From Opitutales bacterium (GTDB lineage: Bacteria; Verrucomicrobiota; Verrucomicrobiia; Opitutales; T3Sed10-336), in NCBI GenBank assembly GCA_020831535.1, contig JAFIGF010000156.1:1-32814 (forward strand): DNA of 32,814 nt, given 5' to 3'. The notes below the pieces were generated by a model. That model made no database searches, was not told the DNA's origin, and saw nothing but the letters and a program-made list of their open reading frames with translations. This document shows positions 17,671 to 26,300 of the stretch, piece by piece (position 1 is the first letter of the stretch; the number at the start of each line of letters is the position of its first letter). The position numbers were made by a program, and so were the translations under genes.

Positions 17671-19869
17671 TCAGTAGGCTTCCATCAAGGTTCGGTAGGG
17701 GCCGGAGGTGGCAATCAGGTCATCGTGGGTCCCGCGTTGGACGATTTTGCCGTTGTCCATGACGATGATTTCGTCGCAATCACGGACCGTGCTCAGCCGG
17801 TGGGCTACAATGAGGCAACTACAACCCCGGCGGCGCAGGTGATCGTCGATGGCTTTTTCGGTGGCGACATCCAGCGCACTGGTGGCTTCGTCGAGGAGGA
17901 GGAGGGAAGGATTGCCCACCAGCGCACGGGCAATTTCCATGCGTTGCCGCTGGCCTCCGCTGAAGTTGGCCCCGCTCTCCTCCAAAAGGGTGGCATACCC
18001 TCCGGAACGGGAGGCGATGTCCTCATGGATTTCGGCATCCTTGGCGGCGGTCGTCAGATGGGCCTCCGGAATGGTCGCGTCCCAGAGGGAAAGGTTGTCC
18101 CGGGCGGTTCCCTCGAAAAGGAAAATTTCCTGGTCCACATAGCCGATGGAATTCGCAATCAAGCCCGGCGGAATGTCTTCCCGGGGCACGCCATCGAGGA
18201 GAACCTCTCCTTTCCAGGGATAATACAGGCCGGCAATGAGGCGGGCGATGGTTGATTTGCCACTGCCGCTGCCACCGACCAGGGCCACCCGCTCTCCGGG
18301 CTTGAGGGTCAGGTTGAAACCTTCGATCAGAGGAGGGTCCAGTTTGCTGTAGCCAAAGGTGAGATCGCGGATTTCCAGTTGTCCGCTGAGTTTGACCGTG
18401 GTGGCAAAGGGGTCGTCGGTTTGTTCCTTTGGCGGATCGAAGCGTGAGTCTTCCTTATAACGGAACACATCGTCCAGCCGGTTCATCGTTCCTTCCGCCT
18501 CTTGCCATTTGAGCCCCAACCCGACAAGGCGCTCGATGGGGGCCAGAAAGCTTCCGGCCAAAATTTGAAAGGCAATCAGCGAACCCATGGTCAACTCCCC
18601 TTCCATCACGCGCAGACCTCCCAGTCCGAGGATAACTGCGGTGGCGAATAGATTGAGGAACGTGGGGAAGGAGTTGAGGCGTACGGTGATTCCGCCGAGG
18701 CGCTGTTTGGCCCCGATGGTTTTGGCCTGATGACCGGCCCAACGGGCAAAGAAATCGCCTTCGGTTCCTGTCGCCTTGAGGGTTTCGATCATTTGCAGAC
18801 CGGCCATGGCAGTACCGGTTTGTTTGCCTTCTTCGAGGAGCCGCTGGCGGTTGCTGTCAACCCTGCACCGGGAGTAGTAACGAAATGCCACCAGATTGAT
18901 CAGCAGGAGACCGGCGGCCGCGAGGCTGAGAAGAACATCGTACTGCAGCATCAGGAGAAAAAAGAAGACGATCACCACCGCGTCGATCAGGGCCTTGGTC
19001 AGGTCCCTGGCCACGATGGTGGCGACCTCGTCGTTGAGTCGTACCCGATGCGCCAGCTCACCGCCGGAGCGATGGGTAAAAAACTCGGCGGGCAAGCGAA
19101 GCAGGTGCGTGAAGAATTTCCCCGAGGTGCTGAGGGCCATCTTGGTCTCCATGCGCAGAAGATAGATTTGCTGGAGCCAATTCAGGGTTAGCACGACGGC
19201 GGCGGTCACCCCCATGGCGAGCAGTAGGGGGCGGATCCAGTTGTGCATCCCCTGCACGAGGATTTCATCGACAAAAATCTTGCTGAAGGTGGGAATGACC
19301 AGCCCCGGGATGACCAGAAAGAGACCGGCAAAAAAGAGATAGGCGAGAGCGCTCTCGGAGTGTTTGAAACGACTGGCCAGGGCCTTGAAAAGACTCGGCT
19401 TGGAGCCTTCCTTTTTGAACTCCGGACCCTTGGAAAATTCCAGCACTACCCCGGTAAAGGATTCGTCCAGTTCCTCCAGGGAGACCGTTCGTCTGCCGAT
19501 GGCGGGATCGTTCAGATAGGCCCGGTTTCCCCGCAACCCCTCCAGCACGACGAAGTGGTTGAAATTCCAGAAAAGGATGCATGGCGTGTTGATTTTCCGC
19601 AGGTCTTCGGGCTCGCGGCGAAGTCCACGGGCGTTGAGTCCGTAACGGCGGGCCGCTTTGACCATTTTGCTGGCCTTACTGCCATCGCGGGAGACCCCGC
19701 ATTCGATCCGCAACTCCTCCAAGGTGGCAAAATACCCGAACCAGCGGAGGATAATGGCCAAGGCTGCTGCCCCACATTCGACCGCCTCCATTTGCAGAAC
19801 GGTCGGCGTCCGGCGAACCTTGCCGGAGCCTGGGGGGAATTGGTTGGTACTGGTATCTGGTTCAGTCAT
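17671..19869 (-). CDS. NHLM-type peptidase-containing ABC transporter (PCAT)
   Basis: This encodes 732 residues from ATG 19869. The N-terminal C39 peptidase domain (about 20-145) keeps the catalytic set: oxyanion Gln26 in LQMEAVECG, Cys32, His105 in WNFNHFVVLEG and Asp121 in LNDPAIG, so GG-leader cleavage should be active. The membrane domain spans about 165-450. The ATPase has Walker A GGSGSGKS (532-539), signature FSGGQ (636-640), Walker B LLLLDE (Glu661) and H-loop His690. By family knowledge it removes the leader and exports the core across the inner membrane. The five precursors downstream, all ending their leaders in GG, are the obvious substrates. It sits 24 bp after the HlyD-like gene. 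Confidence 0.95.
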   Translation of the reverse strand: MTEPDTSTNQFPPGSGKVRRTPTVLQMEAVECGAAALAIILRWFGYFATLEELRIECGVSRDGSKASKMVKAARRYGLNARGLRREPEDLRKINTPCILFWNFNHFVVLEGLRGNRAYLNDPAIGRRTVSLEELDESFTGVVLEFSKGPEFKKEGSKPSLFKALASRFKHSESALAYLFFAGLFLVIPGLVIPTFSKIFVDEILVQGMHNWIRPLLLAMGVTAAVVLTLNWLQQIYLLRMETKMALSTSGKFFTHLLRLPAEFFTHRSGGELAHRVRLNDEVATIVARDLTKALIDAVVIVFFFLLMLQYDVLLSLAAAGLLLINLVAFRYYSRCRVDSNRQRLLEEGKQTGTAMAGLQMIETLKATGTEGDFFARWAGHQAKTIGAKQRLGGITVRLNSFPTFLNLFATAVILGLGGLRVMEGELTMGSLIAFQILAGSFLAPIERLVGLGLKWQEAEGTMNRLDDVFRYKEDSRFDPPKEQTDDPFATTVKLSGQLEIRDLTFGYSKLDPPLIEGFNLTLKPGERVALVGGSGSGKSTIARLIAGLYYPWKGEVLLDGVPREDIPPGLIANSIGYVDQEIFLFEGTARDNLSLWDATIPEAHLTTAAKDAEIHEDIASRSGGYATLLEESGANFSGGQRQRMEIARALVGNPSLLLLDEATSALDVATEKAIDDHLRRRGCSCLIVAHRLSTVRDCDEIIVMDNGKIVQRGTHDDLIATSGPYRTLMEAY

Positions 19870-19893
19870 GCGAGGCCATAAGAGATATCGGGA

Positions 19894-21171
19894 TCAATCC
19901 TCGGACGGAGTTTCCACCCCCAGAAACCAGCGCCGCAGCAGTGGAACCACGAGGGTAATTGGCCGACGTTCCTCCACCACTACCGAGGCAAAGGCCAGGG
20001 TTCCGGCGACAATGGGTTGATCGGGCCCGCGACGGGAGGTCCATTCGAACCCACTCGGTGTGTCCGGGTCCGTGATCGGTTCGACAACGACTTCAATGGG
20101 AGACCCACGGGCCGACATCTGCTGAACCAGCGAGTCGTTGCGAAGGATCCGCATCATTCCCTGAGGGGTGGAGGGGAAGGCAGAGACATCGACCACCCGC
20201 CCGCGGAGGTAGCCGTATTCCTCCGGCTTAACGGTGGTGGGCGTAATGTTAACCTCCATACCCGGGACCACCCGTTTTCCGTCTGCGGGAGGGAGGAAAG
20301 CCACCAGTTGAAGCTCCGGATCGGTCAGCTCCATGGTCAATACGCTGGTTCCGGCGTCAACCAGATTGCCTTCACTGGTCATTACCTGCAAAACCCTTCC
20401 CTCGTGGGGAGAGACAATTTCCGTGCTTCGGGCCCGTTGGGCCTTTAGTTCTTCCAGGCTCAGGCGGGTTTGTTCGATTTCCAGAGCCCGCCGATTCCGC
20501 TCCTGCTGCACGCGCTTTTCCCCCTCCAGGCGCTGGATTTCCAGATTCTGGATTTGGGCTTGGGCGGCGGCTATTTCCTGTTGCACGGAAAAGAAGGTGC
20601 TGCGGGTTTCCAAAACGGTGGCTTGGGTCAAAAGTCCGGCTTCGGCCAACTGTTCCTGACTTTCAATACGGCTTTCCAGGAAATCCGCTTGTTGCCGGAA
20701 GTTTCGTATCGTTTCGCGAATGCTGGTGGTTTGCTCTTCCAGGTTTTCCGCTTCCAGACTTTGGTTGCGGTTTTCGACGATCCGCAGGGCTTCATCCTGA
20801 TTTTGAAAGGATTCCAGCTGAACCTTCTGGTTGGTGATTTGGACTTCCAGGGCGGCTTGGTTCAAGCGGGCGATAACCTGGCCCTCCTCGACGAGGTCTC
20901 CACTGCGCACGAGGATTTGTTCCAGGCGACCGGAATGCTCGGAGACCACATCCAGTACCGAGCACCCGCGGATCAAGATTCCCTGCCCTTCAACCTTGGA
21001 GGGCAAATTTCCCAGAAAGCCCCAGGTTAGGCCAGCTGCGAGGGCAAGAAAAACGGTTAGCAAAGCCAGCCATCCCCGCGGGCTGACCACCTCCAGCAGG
21101 CGGTCCAGTTGCTCCGGGGAAGAGAGTCTTTCCAGGGAGACTTTGCGAAAGAGGCGGTTTTGTTGGCTCAT
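19894..21171 (-). CDS. NHLM-type HlyD-family periplasmic adaptor
   Basis: This encodes 425 residues from ATG 21171. A cytoplasmic tail (1-33) is followed by one membrane helix (34-54; WLALLTVFLALAAGLTWGFL). A lipoyl-like half motif comes next (VSEHSGRLEQILVRSGDLVEEG before the hairpin), then a long coiled-coil hairpin (about 110-255, rich in Glu, Gln and Arg), the second lipoyl half (SPHEGRVLQVMTSEGNLVDAG) and a beta-barrel region. It joins the inner-membrane exporter to the TolC-like channel. Its neighbours are 21 bp upstream (TolC-like) and 24 bp downstream (PCAT), so a single operon is likely. TIGR03794-type membership is an assignment from context and layout. Confidence 0.92.
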   Translation of the reverse strand: MSQQNRLFRKVSLERLSSPEQLDRLLEVVSPRGWLALLTVFLALAAGLTWGFLGNLPSKVEGQGILIRGCSVLDVVSEHSGRLEQILVRSGDLVEEGQVIARLNQAALEVQITNQKVQLESFQNQDEALRIVENRNQSLEAENLEEQTTSIRETIRNFRQQADFLESRIESQEQLAEAGLLTQATVLETRSTFFSVQQEIAAAQAQIQNLEIQRLEGEKRVQQERNRRALEIEQTRLSLEELKAQRARSTEIVSPHEGRVLQVMTSEGNLVDAGTSVLTMELTDPELQLVAFLPPADGKRVVPGMEVNITPTTVKPEEYGYLRGRVVDVSAFPSTPQGMMRILRNDSLVQQMSARGSPIEVVVEPITDPDTPSGFEWTSRRGPDQPIVAGTLAFASVVVEERRPITLVVPLLRRWFLGVETPSED

Positions 21172-21192
21172 GCGAAGGTGTCGGCGAACAGA

Positions 21193-22785
21193 TTAGGGAG
21201 AAGGGGAAGAAGAGGGATTCGATTGTGGTCCTTCCAGAAGTTTGCGGGCGTCCAATTGGAGGTCTTGGCCATGCTTCTCAACCAGGTCTCCTATGGCGAA
21301 GCGAAGGCGGGCCAGATTCTCCGCATAGTCGCGTTGACGGTCGAGGAAAAACAACTCCGCGCTGGTCAGTCGATCCTGGGTTTGGACGATATCGAAGATG
21401 GTGGCCATGCCCATCTGAAATCGCTCTAGTTCGTTGCGCAGGGATTCCTCGTAGAGTTCCACCGTCTGGCTTGCCTGGGTGATCTCGTGAACGTTCGATT
21501 GCAGGGTATGGAAGAGGCTGGCGACCGAGGTGTTGATTTCGCGGCGCAGGTCTTCCGATCTCCAGGTGCTTTGGCGGTAACGCGCCTGACTTTGCCGCAA
21601 ACGTCCGCGGGCTTCCCGGTTTTCAAAAGGCCAGTCCATTTCCAGAATGGCAAAAGCCCCGGGACCCGTTTGCCGGGAACGGAAGGGCGTCAGGAGCGAG
21701 CCACCGGCGGAATTTTCGGAAACCTGGGCATAGGAGGCTTCCAAACGAAGATCGAGGCGGGTTTTGAGGTCGCTTCTCGCTCCACGGCGCAGGGCCATCG
21801 CACTTTTTTCCTGGATCCGCGATCCCTGTAGGTCGGCTCTTTGTTCCTTGGCCAAGTGAAGCCAGTGGGATAAATTTTCCAGTTCCCCGGTCAGGTCGGT
21901 AGGGGAAGGGAAATCGGTGACCGGAATGGGGATTTCGGTTAGCCCGTCCGTTTTCAGCCCCAGTGACCGCCCGAAATTTCTCCGGGCCGTTTGTTCCTGT
22001 GAGCGGGCCTGGAGAAGCTCCACCTCCTGTTCTGAGACGAACGCCCGGGTCGGGCCAATTTCCGAGCGGGGCCGTTCATCGGCCTCGACGAGCTGTTCGA
22101 TGTTCTCTAACAAGTCCCGGGCTCTTTGGCGTGCGTCTTCCCGTAACGCCACCACCCGGGCGGCGAAGAGGGCTTGCCAATAGGCTGACGCCGTATCACG
22201 GGTGACTTCCGAGGCCACCAGAACAATCTCTTGTTGACTGGCTTCCCATTCCAGGCGGGCGGCCCTTTCCAAGGCTCCGGTGGCCTCCCGGCCAAGACCT
22301 TGAAGCAAGGGGATCGTGAGGCCCAAAGTGATAACTGATTGATTCACCGGAGGGTCCGGATCAATCGTGCGTACATCCTCCCGTTGAAAAGAAACGCTGG
22401 CATCGGTGGAAACCCCGGTGCGGAAAAGCGAGCCAATGAACCCACTGTATTCGGTCCAGTGTGTTTCAAAGTCCCTCACCTCAGTGACCCCCGTCCCCCC
22501 TTGCTGAAGGCGCCTTTGCCGGGCAGTGGCGCTCAAGGGAGTCCGCTCAAAACCGTGGCGGACCTCGCCCCGAAAGAACCAGTCAAAAGCCCCTGATTCC
22601 TCCAGCAAAATCCCCTCCCGTTGGGCCGCCAACTCCTCCTGAATCTCCAGTACGGGCTGATTGAGCAAAGCTTTTCGCAAGGCGTTTTCCAGCGTGATGG
22701 ACGAAACATCCTCCGCTCCCGGTAAGAGAGCAGGAAGGCAAAGAACAGAGAGAAGGAGAGTTGGCTTTCGGTCTGGCCAAAGCAT
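21193..22785 (-). CDS. TolC-family outer-membrane efflux protein
   Basis: This encodes 530 residues from ATG 22785, with a signal peptide (TLLLSVLCLPALLPGA). The body has the doubled TolC pattern of long helices with alternating Glu, Arg and Gln (EWEASQQEIVLVASEVTRD, AQERLTSAELFF-like second half) and strand segments. Its length is usual for the family. It would give the NHLM exporter an outer-membrane exit. It is the first gene of the minus-strand operon. A GGAG lies 16 bases before the ATG, too far for a usual site, so the start may be weak. The C-terminus ends in a Ser/Pro tail. Confidence 0.92.
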   Translation of the reverse strand: MLWPDRKPTLLLSVLCLPALLPGAEDVSSITLENALRKALLNQPVLEIQEELAAQREGILLEESGAFDWFFRGEVRHGFERTPLSATARQRRLQQGGTGVTEVRDFETHWTEYSGFIGSLFRTGVSTDASVSFQREDVRTIDPDPPVNQSVITLGLTIPLLQGLGREATGALERAARLEWEASQQEIVLVASEVTRDTASAYWQALFAARVVALREDARQRARDLLENIEQLVEADERPRSEIGPTRAFVSEQEVELLQARSQEQTARRNFGRSLGLKTDGLTEIPIPVTDFPSPTDLTGELENLSHWLHLAKEQRADLQGSRIQEKSAMALRRGARSDLKTRLDLRLEASYAQVSENSAGGSLLTPFRSRQTGPGAFAILEMDWPFENREARGRLRQSQARYRQSTWRSEDLRREINTSVASLFHTLQSNVHEITQASQTVELYEESLRNELERFQMGMATIFDIVQTQDRLTSAELFFLDRQRDYAENLARLRFAIGDLVEKHGQDLQLDARKLLEGPQSNPSSSPSP

Positions 22786-22840
22786 CGTAAAAACATCATC
22801 ACTCCTTTTCCCGATGGCAAACGAATTATGTTTTTCCGTT

Positions 22841-22897
22841 GTCGGTTTGACAGGATACCGCTTTGTCGAGTAAGGTTATTGAATCTGTCAAAGCGAC
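22841..22897. promoter_or_regulatory. Spaced inverted repeat upstream of the NHLM operon (putative operator)
   Basis: The arm GTCGGTTTGACAG (22841-22853) is the inverse of CTGTCAAAGCGAC (22885-22897) with 12 of 13 positions matching. The arms are 44 bp apart, about four helical turns, and 56 bp upstream of the TolC-like start. Each arm contains TTGACA, pointing inward, without a matching -10. It could bind a dimeric or looping regulator. Confidence 0.4.
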
Positions 22898-23279
22898 AAT
22901 ATTTCTCCCACAGCTCATGATCTGCCACGACCCTTATGCGAAAATTTTCGCCGAAATAACCGCGAAAGGTTTCTCTGACGAAGATATCCTCATGCAATAG
23001 TCTCCGGAACCCCAAGTCCTGGTGAGGCAAATATAACACCAAGAAGCTGAAACCAAAAGGCTTTTGGGGGCTGCTGACGATGACATCGTCCGAAATTTGG
23101 TAGTGATTCGCCGGGTCAACGGCCTGGAAAGGCACTTTTTTATTTTTGTTTCCGAAAGGAAGAACCAAGGACTTGCACTATTGCCAGAGAGGAATTCCAT
23201 AACGGCGACTTATGGCATAGAACAGTGGATAGATTAAAATAGAAAAAACCACACCCTTGTGTAAAAATTAAAATAAAAA

Positions 23280-23293
23280 TTGACATAAATCAA
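23280..23293. promoter_or_regulatory. Crp/Fnr-family-like binding site before the giant gene
   Basis: TTGACATAAATCAA is a dyad matching the FNR/ANR consensus TTGAT-N4-ATCAA at 9 of 10 defined positions. It lies 38 bp before the ATG at 23332. The TTGACA could instead be a -35 box, but no good -10 follows at 16-18 bases. No start-proximal ribosome site is visible. Confidence 0.35.
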
Positions 23294-23331
23294 AGAAATG
23301 CTTTGGGTTATTTTTTCTGTAAAAGAACCGT

Positions 23332-26300
23332 ATGAATTTCGAAAAACCATTTTTTTCAGGATACTCTAGCCGCATCGCTTGGCTGGGGTTGTTGTCGTTT
23401 CTTACTGTTTTGACTGCGAAGGCTGATCCTTTGCGGGTAGAAGTAACGACTGCCTACAATGCCATCGTGGATTCGAATGTGGGGACCCCTGCATCGTATG
23501 CCCCTTCCGCTTTTTATATTTCGGCGAGGGTGTGGAACGATGGCACTGAACCAATGGAAAATGTGGTCGTACGGGTGGGGGATTTTACGGAAAATACTCC
23601 CGGCGTCTATCCCAGTCGGGCTCATCCGGAGTTGACCGGACCGCTCGACGGTGAATTTGCCTTGACCCACGAGGGTGGGAGTTTGGGGGCGGCGGATGCC
23701 ACCCGCAATCTGGGCACCATTGCCCCTGGGAGCTATAAGCCGGTTTATTGGCTGGTTTCCTATCCTGCACTGGATGAAAATGGGAATGACGTGACGGGCG
23801 GCACCAAGCCTGACGACGATCTTTTTCTCTATTACGATGTTTGGGCCACGGGCACCGCCAGCAGTACCCTTCATGAGGCGAACAAGACCCGACGAATTTT
23901 TATGCGTTCGTGCATCAGTGCCATGGCCAACAAAATCTTCCCGAATACGGCCAACAAGGTTCCTCAGGAATATAAAGATTTGCTGGAGCGCTTTGAGCCC
24001 GAATGGGCGGATTTTGCGGCTGACGGCTCCCCGGGAACCAGTATTGTCACCGAGGGTATTTGGTACGATTTGGGAAATGTGAATAAGGGCTTCGATAACG
24101 ACGGGGACTTGGTTCCTGACCAAAATGCCTGGCTGCAGCCAGTGGGGGATCCGAGTTTGTTTGATCCATCCGCCTTTCGTTTGGTCAAGACCTATGCCTT
24201 GATTATTGTCAAACTGAAAGATGGCGGGGAATTGGTTTTGGATGAGGAGGATCTCTTGTATTTTACCAAATTGCCGGACAATACGGGGGTCGTAGGATTG
24301 GTTCGCTATGATTTCAAAACTCTTCAGGGTGGGGCCAATGGACAGTTGACACCCTATCAGATGGCGGCATCGGGGCAGGATAATGAAAAATTCAATGGAG
24401 ATTTTGGGGCGTCGATTGGAGAGAGCCTGCAGTCTCCAGAGACCCAGGTGACCTTCGATAAATCCGTTGACGAACTGGTTCAGGACCCGGGTGGAGAGCT
24501 GACCTACACCCTCGCCTTCGACAATCCGGGGGAGATTTCGGTGGGGGCGCCCGATGAAGGCCTCCCGCTGGTGGTTCAGGATGTAATTCCTGCGCACACT
24601 TCGTATTTGGCAGGAAGTGCCGTGGCAAACAACGCATCGCCTGCAGGAGGTGTGTTTCAGGTGTATTATTCAACCGACGGAGGCTTCAACTGGACGACGG
24701 TGGAGCCGTCGGCAGAAGATGTCACGGATCTGCAGTGGTGGTTGAATCAGCCTTTGGCTTCGGGGGATTCAGGTGAAGTGACCTTTTCCGTGACGGTGGA
24801 TGATCCCTTTACGGGAACTTTCAGTCAGGTTGAGAATACGGGAGGTCTTTCCTTTGGAAGTGCGACTCCCTTTTTGACCGCCACCGCCGAAACCCAGATC
24901 ACGGGCAATAATCTGATTTCCGGTACGGTGTTTGCGGATGACGGGGCAGGCGACGGCATTTTCGGAAACGGGGAGCAGGACGGAACAGAAGCGGGACTGG
25001 GAGATATTACGGTGCGGCTTTACCTGGATACAGATGGAAGCGAAACGCTGAGCAGCAACGATCTTCTCTGGGCCACCAGCAGTACTGATGGGAATGGGAA
25101 TTACAGTTTTGGGGATTTGCCGGACGGGAACTGGTTGATCGTGGTGGACACCGAAGACCCGGATCTCCCGGAAGGCTTTGCGCCGACCAACGGCAGTTTG
25201 TTTCCGGTGGCCCTGGATCCGGGCAGTGTGGAACCGGATCCGGTAGAGGTGACCGATGTTGATATTGGCTTCGCCCCAATTTTATCACTATCCAAGACCG
25301 GACCAGCTACCGCTCGGGAGGGAGAAGAGGTGACGTATGAGATTACGGTGAACAATAATTTCCCCGGGGACGGAAGTGGGGGAGGGCTTTTGATTGAGTT
25401 CGATGCCTGGACCGGGACGGCTACTTCGCCAACCGGAAACAAGGGATGGCCAAATCCGGAGAACGTCATCGGAGAAAACGACGGGGCGGTTGCGCTGGGA
25501 CGTTACGAAAACGCGGCGGAGGAAATTACGCTGACGGACTTTGGTCTGGAGGTAGAGCCTTACAATATAGATGTAGTCACCTTCAATATGGTGCTGCGCC
25601 GCACCGATTCTTTTGGCGCGGACGAGCAACTTATCGTTAATTTCATTCAGCAGCCGGCCAACACGGTATTTCATACCATCACGATTCCGGCCACTACCTT
25701 GAACAGTTTTTCCACTTCAACGATGGACACATATTCGGTGGATGTATCCGGAATTAAAGATTGGGTCTGGGAGGATTTTGGTGATGGTGCCAACCGTATC
25801 AGCGTGGAGTTGGAGACGGGCCGTCAGGCGAATAACCCCGGTCAACTGGAGTTGGACGCGCTCGGTTTCACGGTGACTACAGATACGGTTATTTCGGCTT
25901 CAAATTCGTTCTCCTCTATTTTATCCCCGGTTCCGGTTTTGGATACCTATGATGCGAATGCGCTGACCTTTCTTTCCGCCGACCCAGCCCCGAATACGAT
26001 TACGGTGGATGGTGGAACCGGGGAATTGTTCTGGGCCAACATCGGCACCATTTTCGCCGGTGGTTCCCGCACGGTGTCCGTCACCTTTTTGGTGAATGAA
26101 CCGCCGGGAAATGAATCCGGAACCACTACTCTCAATCATGCTCAAACGGTTGGCGCAAGTTTTCTGAATGGTACTTCGGTCAATCAGGATGAAGATGAAG
26201 CGGTAACCGAAATCCTGCCCGCCGGCACGCTGGGGGGGCAAATTTATCGCGACGGGGACCTCTCCGGCATTGTCGGTGTGACGGTGCAACTGACTCCGCC

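Larger units (their letters stand above)
22786..23331. other. Intergenic region between divergent NHLM operon and giant gene
   Basis: This is a 546-bp non-coding stretch carrying control for both directions. It contains a 13-bp inverted repeat (22841-22897), a CCATAA...TTATGG dyad (23197-23215), a strongly A/T-rich block (about 23220-23331) and a TTGAC-N4-ATCAA dyad. A minus-strand open frame of about 125 codons crosses 22786-23168 but starts with TTG without a ribosome site and runs out of frame into the TolC-like gene. I do not call it a gene. Confidence 0.6.

Noticed and set aside
23356-24597. Minus-strand open frame of 413 codons over the start of the giant gene
   Set aside because: The plus frame is open for 3161 codons with recognisable domains. 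The minus frame shows no domain, signal or ribosome site.
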